This document shows, piece by piece, positions 1 to 9,365 of a DNA stretch of 64,000 nucleotides. The notes beneath the pieces were generated by a model. It ran no database searches and had not been told where the DNA came from. It saw nothing but the letters and a program-made list of their open reading frames with translations. The stretch is taken from contig JAHEAQ010000004.1 of the NCBI GenBank assembly GCA_024642705.1, forward strand, positions 1-64,000, given 5' to 3'. The first letter of the stretch is position 1, and each line of letters starts with the position of its first letter. The translations under genes and the position numbers were made by a program. Origin of the DNA: Bacteroidota bacterium (lineage in GTDB: Bacteria; Bacteroidota; Bacteroidia; Chitinophagales; Saprospiraceae).

Positions 1-765
1 AGTTTCTGAATCAATACTAAGACCAGCTGTTCCCAACATATTGCCAACACCGAATCCTTGAACCCAAGAAATTTCATCAAAAAGTGGTTTCTTAGGTGGT
101 TGTGGATTAGGAAAAGCTAAAGTAGCACCAGTAGTAGGAGTACACAATTTATAAACTAGTGAATCCCCATCTAAATCTGTTGCTGACATATCAGCAATTA
201 AATCTTGTTCGTTACATATATATAAATCAGGAATAGAATTAAACACTGGAGAATTATTACATTCTATAGCTGCTTTATTCGTCAATCTTACATAATAAGT
301 ACTTCCTGTTTCTGTCGGATTTGTGATGTTTGTTAAAGTTTCATTTCGACAACATCTTTGATAAGCAAGAATATACCCTCCAGGCCTATATGGCAATGTA
401 ATAGTATCAGTATAAACTGAAGTATGAACACAAACAGGATCGCCTAAAAAGTCGCATTCAGCAACTAGAATCGAGTTCAATGTATCATCAGCATTATAAG
501 GAATCAATAGTTGTCCACCAACTCCAAGCCAAGGTAGAAATTCTCCACTTGCATCAAAAATTCCGACAGATGCCAGATTGTCAAATTGCGCTTCATTTGA
601 TCCATATTCGCAATCTCTTCTTATGGTTAATGTAACTTCAAAAGTCCAGTTTGCTATGCATCTATAGGTCATTTCACCCCCAACTATATGGGTTGCGTAT
701 GATTTCGCAGGAATGAGAAACATTCCCAAAATGAAGAGCGAACCTATTGCTTTAATTAGCTTCAT
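1..765 (-). CDS. THIVGGE-type secreted surface protein, N-terminal part (runs off the window edge)
   Basis: Open from the ATG at 765 to the window edge: 255 codons with no stop. The N-terminus is a signal peptide (MKLIKAIGSLF... ending AKSYA), then THIVGGEMTYRC, the hallmark start of a family of very large Bacteroidota surface proteins that usually end in a gliding-motility-associated type IX sorting domain. The end is outside the window, so the sorting domain cannot be confirmed. Typical family pieces follow: FDNLASVGIFD, a CCRNETLTNI stretch and a cadherin-like ATDLDGDSLVYKLC. It starts 62 bases after the PorE-like gene on the same strand and is probably co-transcribed with it. Likely a T9SS cargo exposed on the cell surface; its exact role is unknown. 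Confidence 0.85.
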   Translation of the reverse strand, partial: MKLIKAIGSLFILGMFLIPAKSYATHIVGGEMTYRCIANWTFEVTLTIRRDCEYGSNEAQFDNLASVGIFDASGEFLPWLGVGGQLLIPYNADDTLNSILVAECDFLGDPVCVHTSVYTDTITLPYRPGGYILAYQRCCRNETLTNITNPTETGSTYYVRLTNKAAIECNNSPVFNSIPDLYICNEQDLIADMSATDLDGDSLVYKLCTPTTGATLAFPNPQPPKKPLFDEISWVQGFGVGNMLGTAGLSIDSET

Positions 766-827
766 AGTAGCGTTCTTTTTATTTATATTTTCGAATGAAT
801 ATATCATGGGTAAATATTTCCTTCCTA

Positions 828-3233
828 TTATTTAATTAAGTTTACTTGTACTATCCTTACTTTCCTTTCTTTAGAAGCTTCATAACTATATATTGACGCT
901 TTTTTGTCCGCAATAGAGTCATCTACTTCTTTTGGCGCTAATGATTCGCCATATGAAATTTCAGTAATTTTTAATTGACCAGAGTCAATATATCCTTTGA
1001 ATTCATCTCCAAAAAATGCTATTATTTCATTTTTAACACTTTGTACTCTTCTTTGTCCTAAATATAAATTGTATTTATTGGAAGATCGTGGTGATGTAAA
1101 TCCCTGTATTGTAATTTCAATTTTCTTTTGTTGATCCAGAGCATTTTTCATTCCTTTTAAGAAAATTTGAAGTGTATCAAATCCGCCTTTTACTTCAAAT
1201 TCAAAGAAATCTGGCATTAATTCTGGAGTAGAAGAATTTTCTATAAACTCCTGCTTTTTGGCATAAAATTCATTGTAAGGAATAGTATAATTTGATTTTG
1301 TAGTCCTTCTAGTAGATCTACTGTCTGGTTTGTCATTATCAAAATATAAATCCAACGGCAAATACATTGGTCCAAATGCTAATAGGATATCTTGTCTTAT
1401 TCTACCTTCTACAATTTTTGCAGTAAGGGTATTTAATTCGACACTCTTTGTGCCGTAATTCTCTTTGCTTCCTATTAATAAATAAGTATGTGCTTCTTTA
1501 ACTTTATAATGAAAATCATTGCCATTTTCATTAAAATCGGTAATTGTCTTAATTGTGCCATCTGTGAGGTCTCGCACAACTAATGTTCCACCTTTTAAAG
1601 CTTCCATTGTCAAATTGTCAAAAAGAAATACATCTAAATCCAAAGTTTTTGCGACCAAACATATCTTTTTGGTGAATGTCTTAGTTTTGAAAATATTTTT
1701 TGTACTCAAAGTCACTGTATCTGAAAGATAATGAGCCTTTTTAGTTACAATTAAATATTCTTTATTTCTTGTTAATTCAAAATGATGTACATCATCATTA
1801 TAATTTGTTATTGAATCAATTATTTCATTTGTCCTTGCATCAATTAAACAGACTGTCGCGCCGAGTAATTTTCTCGAATTACCTTCCACTTCTTCACAAG
1901 TTAAAACATCTAAATCTAAAAGAACAGGAACATATTTAGCTTCATATATATCAAAACAACAAGCATCAATTTCATCTTCAATATAAGTTGAACTCAATTT
2001 ATTGCTTGAAAAATAACCTTTCAGCATATCATTGCTAAGCGTATAGTAAATGTCATCAAAACTTGAATTTACGGGGTTTTCCAAAAATCCAATTTCACCA
2101 AAGCTGTCCCCTATTTTTTCAGCTCTATAAATATCATAACCTCCCATACCTAAATATCCTTGCGAACTGAAATAAAGAGTGTTGCTAGGGATATGGAAAA
2201 AAGGAGTAATATCGTTCTCAACTGTATTCACCGATTCCAAATTCATCGGCTGGGTAAAATTCATGTTATCATCTATAATTGAGTACCAAATATCAAATTT
2301 ACCTTTACCTCCTGGTTTATTGGAAACAAAATATAAAATCTCTTTATTTGTGTTAATATCATAACCTATTGCTGGTTGAGTTGAAGTATACATCGTATCA
2401 TTAATATAATCTGGTAATCTAACAGATTTACCAAATTTATTTTTTCCAGTAACTTCACTATAATATATCGCACACTTGATATCATTGAATTCATTATAAT
2501 CACATACCGTATAGTAAAATCTATTCGACTTATTACTAAAAGCACTATGTGCAATAATTTGAGTATCATTGTTTATGTCAGAAATAACTTTACCATCTTT
2601 TCCGCCTTCACTTACAAGAATTTTAGACAAATATTTAGGATCTCTGATATCTGTAGGATTGGGTTGTGGAAATCGTAAAGATGAATAATAAAGCTCCCCA
2701 TCTTTTTCTAAAGGTGCGACTTCAGAATATTGAGTATTAATATTTGCTAATCTCGTAACAGTCACACTTTCATCCGTCATTTTTATTCTCTGCAATGCAT
2801 TTTCACATGCAGATTTCTCTTTCAAAGCTTTTTTAGTAAAATATTCATCTTCACCATTTTGCTCAGAAAGATACAAATCAAATTTTTCAATGGCAGCTTG
2901 ATATTTTCCTTGCTTTTGCAACATTTCACCGCAATAATAAGTAGCTGTAGGAAATTTATTATCAGAATCTCTATCTACAACATCTGTATACAATTCTTCA
3001 GCTCGAGCATGAGCATTGTACATCCGCATCATTTCGGCAGATTGAAAAACGTGTTCCAACTTTGTTGTGTCAAAAAGATAAGCTTCTTGTAAATATTTAT
3101 AAGCACCATAATAATTATTTTGCTCATAAGCTTTTTCTGCTGCTTTCATATAAGCCTTATAAGTCTGCCCGTAGGACGAGCTCGCGAAGAGGCTTATAAA
3201 AAAAACTATATATAAAATTCGTTTCATGTTCAA
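828..3233 (-). CDS. PorE-like T9SS-associated outer membrane protein (TPR, PD40 propeller, CRD, OmpA)
   Basis: 801 residues with a signal peptide ending SSSYGQ. Visible domains in order: a TPR-like helical repeat region (about 25-115), PD40/WD40-like propeller repeats (about 150-410; LYFVSNKPGGKGKFDIW and LYFSSQGYLGMGGYDIY are classic blades), two regulatory-like beta sandwiches (about 430-620) and a C-terminal OmpA/MotB peptidoglycan-binding domain (about 660-800, with QGFTSPRSSNKYN). This is the architecture of PorE, which tethers the Porphyromonas type IX secretion system to peptidoglycan. It lies 27 bases after the porP/sprF gene, the pairing usual in Bacteroidota. Several PorE-like paralogues normally coexist in one genome, so this may serve one particular cargo rather than the core machine. 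Confidence 0.85.
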   Translation of the reverse strand: MNMKRILYIVFFISLFASSSYGQTYKAYMKAAEKAYEQNNYYGAYKYLQEAYLFDTTKLEHVFQSAEMMRMYNAHARAEELYTDVVDRDSDNKFPTATYYCGEMLQKQGKYQAAIEKFDLYLSEQNGEDEYFTKKALKEKSACENALQRIKMTDESVTVTRLANINTQYSEVAPLEKDGELYYSSLRFPQPNPTDIRDPKYLSKILVSEGGKDGKVISDINNDTQIIAHSAFSNKSNRFYYTVCDYNEFNDIKCAIYYSEVTGKNKFGKSVRLPDYINDTMYTSTQPAIGYDINTNKEILYFVSNKPGGKGKFDIWYSIIDDNMNFTQPMNLESVNTVENDITPFFHIPSNTLYFSSQGYLGMGGYDIYRAEKIGDSFGEIGFLENPVNSSFDDIYYTLSNDMLKGYFSSNKLSSTYIEDEIDACCFDIYEAKYVPVLLDLDVLTCEEVEGNSRKLLGATVCLIDARTNEIIDSITNYNDDVHHFELTRNKEYLIVTKKAHYLSDTVTLSTKNIFKTKTFTKKICLVAKTLDLDVFLFDNLTMEALKGGTLVVRDLTDGTIKTITDFNENGNDFHYKVKEAHTYLLIGSKENYGTKSVELNTLTAKIVEGRIRQDILLAFGPMYLPLDLYFDNDKPDSRSTRRTTKSNYTIPYNEFYAKKQEFIENSSTPELMPDFFEFEVKGGFDTLQIFLKGMKNALDQQKKIEITIQGFTSPRSSNKYNLYLGQRRVQSVKNEIIAFFGDEFKGYIDSGQLKITEISYGESLAPKEVDDSIADKKASIYSYEASKERKVRIVQVNLIK

Positions 3234-3260
3234 TTAGGGACTTATTGATTCTTCAATTAA

Positions 3261-4283
3261 TTAATAAACAGGGCAAGGCTTATGATTAATAGCCTTAACA
3301 TTAGTAATTATATATCTAAAATGTACTTCAGGACCACTCTTACGATTAAATTGATCATTGAATGGAGACAAATTTATGTCATAACTTAATCCTAAATAAT
3401 ATCCATTGTATTTAAATGCTAACGTGGGTGCAATTGAACCACTAGTTCTGTATTGCGCTCCAGCATCAATTCTAAATTGTTTTCCTGGTTTTTGTGATAG
3501 ATGAAATTTTGCTAAACCACCAAAAACCATTTCGCTATAGGGTCCTTGAAATTGTGCTAATCCATGTATTTGTATGTCCACTGGTTTTGCAACTTGTATA
3601 TTAATTACTGCATTTAACGAAGTTCTTAACGGTAAGTTAGGATCTCCTAAATCAATAAATGATGATACAGGTTGATTCAAATGAAAAAAACCAGCTCCAA
3701 TGTTTGCATATGTTCTTGAAGAATCTGCCTGAAATCTATAATTAATACCAACTCCTGTTTCTAAATAACTAAATCTTTCTTTTCTATCAAATCCTTCTTG
3801 AGAACCCAGATTTGGATCAAATGCGGCACCAGTCCATTGCGTTGACCATGTTAATCCTCCAGGTGTAAATCCTTCGGAAGCAACCCCCAACATTAATCCT
3901 GCCGTTAATAAATTTTTCTTATTCAATAAATAAGTGTAACTGCCACTTAAATTCAAATCTGTTATGGTAAGTTTAGAATCTCCAGCTTGATCATAATTAA
4001 ATATACCGCCAAATCCCAAAAAATATTTATCTGATTTTTTTGGCAGATATTTCATATCATAGCCTCCTGAAAATGTAGTATATGGAACAGGGACTGATCG
4101 CCACTGGTCTCTAAGAGATCCCATAATCCTGACGTCGCCATTAAAGATTCCTGTTAGTGCAGGATTGATATTTAAAGGGGAATTATAGAATTGAGAATAG
4201 TGTATGTCCTGAGTTTTTGCTTCAAATTTTGATAAAAATATTATTAAAATTATGAAACTCCCTAAGTAAATGTTCTGCTTCAA
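3261..4283 (-). CDS. PorP/SprF family type IX secretion outer membrane protein
   Basis: 340 residues. A signal peptide is followed by QDIHYSQFYNSPLNINPALTGIF, the diagnostic PorP/SprF opening, then GDVRIMGSLRDQWRSVPVPYTTFSGGYD and a beta-barrel with alternating strands to the C-terminus. PorP/SprF proteins are outer membrane barrels that help secrete or anchor particular T9SS substrates. It is first of three genes on the minus strand, before the PorE-like protein and the THIVGGE surface protein; this order suggests the three form one secretion and display unit. I see no clear TAnnTTTG element just upstream. Confidence 0.92.
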   Translation of the reverse strand: MKQNIYLGSFIILIIFLSKFEAKTQDIHYSQFYNSPLNINPALTGIFNGDVRIMGSLRDQWRSVPVPYTTFSGGYDMKYLPKKSDKYFLGFGGIFNYDQAGDSKLTITDLNLSGSYTYLLNKKNLLTAGLMLGVASEGFTPGGLTWSTQWTGAAFDPNLGSQEGFDRKERFSYLETGVGINYRFQADSSRTYANIGAGFFHLNQPVSSFIDLGDPNLPLRTSLNAVINIQVAKPVDIQIHGLAQFQGPYSEMVFGGLAKFHLSQKPGKQFRIDAGAQYRTSGSIAPTLAFKYNGYYLGLSYDINLSPFNDQFNRKSGPEVHFRYIITNVKAINHKPCPVY

Positions 4284-4598
4284 AACAGTTTAATTTAGTT
4301 ATGTAAATATATTAATATATATAATTCGCTTACTTTCAATACAATATATAATTTATTGTATTTCAATACTTTTAAATTTATTTATTGCAAAAACCGTACT
4401 AGTTTTTACAAGTCTAAAATTCAATTTTCTGCTACAACAAATATAACTTAATGTTTCGTTATTTTATATTGTTTAAATAAATAATATTTAAGTTCTTATT
4501 TAGTCATAACAGCAATTCTAAAGCAATTTCCGAATATTTTTAAGATTAAGATCATAATATTCTGTTTAACTTTGAAATTGTCAGCAAAAACAACATGA
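4284..4598. other. AT-rich divergent intergenic region
   Basis: 315 bases between the minus-strand porP/sprF start and the plus-strand nnrDE start. It is very AT-rich and must hold the promoters for both directions. The only recognisable element is TAACTTTG at 4567-4574 (listed separately). No hairpin, small ORF of note or RNA gene seen. Confidence 0.5.
4567..4574 (+). promoter_or_regulatory. Putative Bacteroidota -7 promoter element for nnrDE
   Basis: TAACTTTG matches the Bacteroidota sigma-A -7 consensus TAnnTTTG. It lies 24 bases before the ATG at 4599, giving a short leader. I see no good TTTG -33 element at the right distance, so support comes from the -7 element alone. Confidence 0.45.
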
Positions 4599-6107
4599 AT
4601 GATATTATATAATAAATCAAACATAAGAGCTTGGGATTCTGAGACAATTGCTTTAAAAAAAATTGCTTCCATTGAACTAATGGAAACTGCTGCAACTGTT
4701 TTTGTCAAATGGTTTACCTCTTTGTATTTTGATAAAAATAGAACAATAGTTATTTTAGCAGGAATTGGGAATAATGGCGGAGATGCTTTAGCAGTTGCTA
4801 GATTGCTTCATGAGCAAGGGTATGATATTCAAATTTATTTTTTCGAAATAAATACAAATTGGAGTCCTGATTGCAAAACAAATTTCGAAAGAATAAAAGG
4901 CAAAAATATCAATCATTATATTATAAAAGAGGAAACTAAACTTTTTATAGGAAATAATGCCATCATCATAGATGGAATATTTGGTTCAGGATTATCAAAA
5001 CCCATATCTGGGTGGATTAAACAGCAAATAATTGATATTAACGAATTGGAAAATATAATAATTTCAATTGATATTCCTTCTGGGGTTGATTCTGATATTG
5101 GTGTTATTGGACCTGCTCTTAAAGCAGACAGGACATTAAGTTTTGAAATTCCTAAAATGGCATTTTTTCTAAAAGAAACAAATGAATATATAGGTGAATG
5201 GGATTATAAATCAATTGGCTTAATTCCTGAATTTCAAACTGAAATTCCTCCTATGCATTTTATGGTAACTAGGGAGATGATTGCAAATAAATTTAAAAAA
5301 AGAACAAAATTTCAGAGTAAATCAGATTTCGGGTATGGACAATTATGCGGCGGAAGCCAAAAAATGCTAGGGGCAGTCATACTGTCTGCAAATGCCGCAA
5401 TTAAATCGGGAATAGGCCGCCTAGTAATAACTACTCCCAAAATTCACCATCCATCTCTTTTTAATTCTTGTCCAATTGCAATGGTGCAATTTATAGATGA
5501 TGAAAATGAATTCGATTTAGAATATTTTGAAAAAACAAATAGTCTTATTTCTGCAATTGCATGTGGTCCTGGATTAGGAACTAAGAAATCTAGTGTTTCA
5601 TTTTTAAATCAGTTATTTTCCAAAGTTGATGTACCTTTACTCTTAGATGCAGACGCTTTAAATATTATCAGTCGCGAAGACTGGCAAACGAGAATTCCAA
5701 AATTTTCTATTTTGACTCCTCATCATTTCGAATTTGAAAGATTAATTAATTTCACTGGCACTCATTTTGAATTATTAGAACAGCAAATAAAATTTTCTAC
5801 TAAGCACCAAGTTTATGTGGTATTAAAAGGTGCACATTCTAGTATTAGTACACCTGAAGGATATTTATATTTTAATAATTCGGGGAATGTAGGTATGGCG
5901 ACGGCAGGATCTGGCGATGTTTTGACCGGACTCCTTTTAAGTCTATTAGCGCAAGGTTATACACAATTGGAAACTTGTCAAATGGGCGTTTTTATTCATG
6001 GTTTAGCCGGTGATCTGGCAGCTGAAAAATATGGCCAAATCTCAATGACAGCTTTAGATATTATTGAATTTATTCCCCAGGTAATAAAAAGTATATATGG
6101 TAAATAA
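4599..6107 (+). CDS. nnrDE: Bifunctional NAD(P)H-hydrate epimerase / ADP-dependent NAD(P)H-hydrate dehydratase
   Basis: 502 residues, the usual length for the YjeF-N/YjeF-C fusion. The N-terminal epimerase (about 1-215) shows the GIGNNGGDALAVARLL nucleotide loop, DGIFGSGLSKP and IDIPSGVDSD. The C-terminal ribokinase-like dehydratase (about 230-500) shows GPGLGTKKS, LLLDADALNI, LTPHHFEFERL and the ATAGSGDVLTG anion-hole motif containing the catalytic aspartate. The enzyme interconverts S- and R-NAD(P)HX and dehydrates the S form with ADP, recovering damaged nicotinamide cofactors in the cytoplasm. The ATG at 4599 gives a canonical N-terminus. The gene overlaps the sirtuin gene by 11 bases, so the two are translationally coupled. 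Confidence 0.95.
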   Translation: MILYNKSNIRAWDSETIALKKIASIELMETAATVFVKWFTSLYFDKNRTIVILAGIGNNGGDALAVARLLHEQGYDIQIYFFEINTNWSPDCKTNFERIKGKNINHYIIKEETKLFIGNNAIIIDGIFGSGLSKPISGWIKQQIIDINELENIIISIDIPSGVDSDIGVIGPALKADRTLSFEIPKMAFFLKETNEYIGEWDYKSIGLIPEFQTEIPPMHFMVTREMIANKFKKRTKFQSKSDFGYGQLCGGSQKMLGAVILSANAAIKSGIGRLVITTPKIHHPSLFNSCPIAMVQFIDDENEFDLEYFEKTNSLISAIACGPGLGTKKSSVSFLNQLFSKVDVPLLLDADALNIISREDWQTRIPKFSILTPHHFEFERLINFTGTHFELLEQQIKFSTKHQVYVVLKGAHSSISTPEGYLYFNNSGNVGMATAGSGDVLTGLLLSLLAQGYTQLETCQMGVFIHGLAGDLAAEKYGQISMTALDIIEFIPQVIKSIYGK

Positions 6108-6831
6108 ATTAACTATTCTTTCAGGGGCAGGAATAAGTGTAGAAAGTGGATTGAAAACTTTTAGAGGTGAAAATGGACTTTGGGAAGGATATGACATCAT
6201 GCAAGTAGCTTCGATTGAGGGCTGGAATACAAATAGGGAAATAGTTCTAGAGTTTTACAACGCAAGGCGAAAACAACTTAAATCGGTGGCTCCCAATGAA
6301 GCACATTTTATTTGCTCAAAATTAGAGCAATTTTTTGATGTCGAAATTATAACTCAGAATGTGGATGATTTGCATGAAAGAGCAGAAAGTACAAAAATAT
6401 TACATCTTCATGGTTCATTGCTAAAGGCGCAAAGCACCAAAGACAAGAATTTCACAATGGATTGGAGTAATGATTTAAATATTGGGGATAAAGCACCAGA
6501 TGGAAGCCAATTAAGGCCTCAAATTGTTTGGTTTGGCGAGGAAGTTCCATTGATGTCAAAGGCTGCAAAAAGAATTTCAGAATCTGATATTATTGTAATT
6601 GTTGGAACATCAATGCAAGTGTATCCTGCTGCTAGTTTAATTTCTTACGCTTCTAGAGAAGCACTTATCGTTTATATTGATCCAGAACCACAAATAAACT
6701 ATGAATTAAAGAGAATCAAAAATTTAATTCTAATCGCACAAAATGCTGTGGTAGGGATGAAAATTCTTTACGAAAAATTAACAATTTTTTCGCCTGAAGA
6801 ACTTAAAAATTCCAATAAAACATTCCTCTGA
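6097..6831 (+). CDS. SIR2 family NAD-dependent protein deacylase, lacking the zinc cysteines
   Basis: 244 residues. Sirtuin motifs: GAGISVESGL with TFRGENGLW (residues 10-29), TQNVDDLH (86-93), catalytic His105 in LHLHG, and late GTSMQVYPAA. Tyr54 and Arg57 (YNAR) match the Tyr/Arg pair that binds succinyl-lysine in CobB and SIRT5, so a class III desuccinylase/deacylase is likely. The only cysteine before the late helices is Cys73; the four zinc-ligand cysteines normally found after the catalytic His are absent, replaced by STKDKNFTMDWSNDLNIGDKAPDG. The rest of the fold is intact and the family's RPQIVWFGE sequence is present, so this is lineage-specific zinc loss rather than decay. It consumes NAD and overlaps the NAD(P)HX repair gene. 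Confidence 0.92.
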   Translation: MVNKLTILSGAGISVESGLKTFRGENGLWEGYDIMQVASIEGWNTNREIVLEFYNARRKQLKSVAPNEAHFICSKLEQFFDVEIITQNVDDLHERAESTKILHLHGSLLKAQSTKDKNFTMDWSNDLNIGDKAPDGSQLRPQIVWFGEEVPLMSKAAKRISESDIIVIVGTSMQVYPAASLISYASREALIVYIDPEPQINYELKRIKNLILIAQNAVVGMKILYEKLTIFSPEELKNSNKTFL

Positions 6832-6850
6832 TTCCACCTTTTAAAATAAA

Positions 6851-6880
6851 AAAAGGCAACTTAAAACTAAGTCACCTTTT
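6851..6880. terminator. Bidirectional hairpin terminator between sir2 and nrdA
   Basis: AAAAGGCAACTT (6851-6862) pairs with AAGTCACCTTTT (6869-6880) apart from a two-base internal mismatch, with a six-base loop. A-rich and T-rich flanks serve as tails on both strands. It sits between convergent genes ending at 6831 and 6903. Confidence 0.65.
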
Positions 6881-6902
6881 ATTCATGAGTAAATCTTGTT
6901 AT

Positions 6903-9284
6903 TTAGGAACCACACATCAAACATCCATCCTCCATCGAACATACTTGTCCTTCTGCTACTTCAACTGGTTCAGAAACGGTGCTGGTAGTTTTTTCTTCAT
7001 TAATATATTCTCGCTGGTGTTTCGCAGCCAAGGTAAATTTAATCGGGTCAACGGCAGCTTTAGATCTCAAATAGTACATTCCAGTCTTAAGTCCTTTTTG
7101 CCATGCATAAAAATGCATAGATGACAATTTGCCGAAATTTGGATTTTCTACAAAAAGGTTTAAACTTTGGCTTTGGCAAATAAATGCTCCTCTATCCGCA
7201 GCTAAATCAATGATTGTTTTCATGCTTATTTCCCAAACTGTCTTATATAAATCTTTTAGAGATTGAGGAACACTTTCAATGTGTTGAATTGATCCGTTTG
7301 CAGCCATCAACATTTCTTTCATGTCATTGTCCCAAAGGTCCAACTTAATCAGATCTTTAAGAAGGTGTTTGTTAACTACAATATATTCACCTGAAAGAGT
7401 TCTTCGAGTATAAATGTTAGATGTATAAGGTTCGAAGCATTCGTTGTTTCCTAAGATTTGGCTTGTTGAAGCTGTTGGCATAGGTGCGAGTAATAGGGAA
7501 TTTCTAATACCGTGTTTTTTTATTTCCTTTTTTAAATTACTCCAATTCCACCTTTTGGATGGTTCGACTCCCCAAAGGTCATACTGTAATTCTCCTTTGC
7601 TTGCTGGTGAACCTTCATAGCTCTGATAAGGTCCTTCTTTTTTTGCAATTTCACAAGATTCCGTTAGTGCAGCAAAATAAATCGTTTCAAAAATATCTTT
7701 ATTAAGTTGTTTTGCCTCTTTACTTTCGAAAGGAAAACGCATTTTGATAAATGCATCTGCTAATCCTTGAACCCCAATACCTATGGGACGGTGCCTCATA
7801 TTGGAATTTTTAGCTTCTGGAATTGGATAATAGTTGATGTCAATTACCTTATTTAGATTCCTTGTGACTACCCTACTAATATCGAATAATTTTTCGAAAT
7901 CGAAATTAGCATCATCATCAACAAACTTCATAAGTGAAATGGAAGCCAAATTACAAACTGCTACTTCATCTTTTGAGGTATATTCTAAAATCTCAGTGCA
8001 TAGATTACTAGACCTGATTGTACCCAGGTTTTTCTGATTAGATTTTCTGTTTGCTGCATCTTTATAAAGTATGTACGGAGTTCCAGTCTCTATTTGAGAT
8101 TCTAGAATGGCAAACCACAAATCCTGAGCTTTAATGGTTTTTCTTGCCTTACCTTCAGACTCATATTTATGGTATAAAGCTTCAAATTCTCCACTATGCA
8201 CATCAAATAATCCTGGAGATTCATTTGGGCAAAACAAAGACCAATCTCCTCCATCTTTAACCCTTTCCATGAATAAATCAGGAATCCACATTGCATAGAA
8301 TAAATCTCTAGCTCGCATTTCTTCTTTTCCATGATTTTTCTTTAACTCGAGAAAATCAAAAACATCAGCATGCCAAGGTTCGATATAAATTGCGAATGCA
8401 CCTTTTCTCTTACCCCCGCCTTGATCTACATATCTCGCTGTATCATTAAAAACTTTTAGCATTGGTATAATTCCATTCGATGTTCCTCCTGTACCTTTAA
8501 TGTATGAACCAGTGGCTCTCACATTATGAATGCTTAATCCAATTCCACCAGCTGATTGGGAAATTTTTGCACATCTTGATAAAGTTTCAAATATTCCGTC
8601 AATACTGTCATCGGTTGTCGACAATAGAAAACAACTTGACAATTGTGGTTTTGGAGTTCCAGCATTGAAAAGTGTTGGCGTGGCATGAATAAACCATTTT
8701 TCAGACATTAAATTATAAGTCTCAATTGCTGATTCAATATCCTCTCCATGAATTCCAACAGCAGCTCTCATCAACATATGCTGCGGCCTTTCTACCACTT
8801 GACCATCCATTCTCAGAAGATAAGATCGCTCTAATGTTTTGAAACCAAAAAAATCAAATTCATAATCTCTATCATAGATAATAGAAGAATCTAAAGTGTC
8901 TCTATTGTTTCTAATTATGGTAATTGTTTCCTCAGATATCAAACCAGCTTTTTGGCCGGTTTTTGGATCTATATAATTATATAGACTTTCCATGGTATCA
9001 CTGAAGGACTTATCTGTATTTTTGTGAAGGTTGGATACTGCAATTCTAGCAGCTAATAAAGCATAATCTGGGTGATTAGCGGCCATTGTTGCTGCAGTCT
9101 CTGCAGCTAAGTTATCTAATTCAGAAGTTGTGACATTATTGTATAGACCTAAAATTACTTTTTTTGCTATTTCAATGGGATCAACATAGTCTTGTTCTAA
9201 TCCATAACATAATTTTTTTACCCGCGCGGTAATCTTGTCAAAGGACACGTCTTCCTTCTTGCCGTTTCGTTTTATAACTTGCAT
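6903..9284 (-). CDS. nrdA: Ribonucleoside-diphosphate reductase, alpha (large) subunit, class Ia
   Basis: 793 residues, full length. An N-terminal ATP-cone ([18 protein letters not shown], about 1-90) indicates allosteric control by ATP/dATP. Catalytic motifs include [16 protein letters not shown] with the first redox cysteine, NLCTEI with the thiyl-radical cysteine and the partner glutamate, and [14 protein letters not shown]. The C-terminus [12 protein letters not shown] carries the mobile cysteine pair reduced by thioredoxin or glutaredoxin. It makes dNDPs with the NrdB radical subunit. It lies 81 bases downstream of nrdB on the same strand, so the operon order is nrdB-nrdA, and it ends at the terminator shared with the sirtuin gene. 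Confidence 0.97.
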   Translation of the reverse strand: MQVIKRNGKKEDVSFDKITARVKKLCYGLEQDYVDPIEIAKKVILGLYNNVTTSELDNLAAETAATMAANHPDYALLAARIAVSNLHKNTDKSFSDTMESLYNYIDPKTGQKAGLISEETITIIRNNRDTLDSSIIYDRDYEFDFFGFKTLERSYLLRMDGQVVERPQHMLMRAAVGIHGEDIESAIETYNLMSEKWFIHATPTLFNAGTPKPQLSSCFLLSTTDDSIDGIFETLSRCAKISQSAGGIGLSIHNVRATGSYIKGTGGTSNGIIPMLKVFNDTARYVDQGGGKRKGAFAIYIEPWHADVFDFLELKKNHGKEEMRARDLFYAMWIPDLFMERVKDGGDWSLFCPNESPGLFDVHSGEFEALYHKYESEGKARKTIKAQDLWFAILESQIETGTPYILYKDAANRKSNQKNLGTIRSSNLCTEILEYTSKDEVAVCNLASISLMKFVDDDANFDFEKLFDISRVVTRNLNKVIDINYYPIPEAKNSNMRHRPIGIGVQGLADAFIKMRFPFESKEAKQLNKDIFETIYFAALTESCEIAKKEGPYQSYEGSPASKGELQYDLWGVEPSKRWNWSNLKKEIKKHGIRNSLLLAPMPTASTSQILGNNECFEPYTSNIYTRRTLSGEYIVVNKHLLKDLIKLDLWDNDMKEMLMAANGSIQHIESVPQSLKDLYKTVWEISMKTIIDLAADRGAFICQSQSLNLFVENPNFGKLSSMHFYAWQKGLKTGMYYLRSKAAVDPIKFTLAAKHQREYINEEKTTSTVSEPVEVAEGQVCSMEDGCLMCGS

Positions 9285-9365
9285 AGTACTTCCTTTAGGG
9301 GAATGAATAAAAATATAGTTTTCTCAATTTTTCCAGGTCTCAATCGTAAGTGTGGGATTCAGATT

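Noticed and set aside
7558-7578. GGTTCGACTCC, resembling a tRNA T-arm
   Set aside because: It is inside the nrdA coding frame (GVEPSK on the other strand), and no cloverleaf or acceptor stem can be formed around it.
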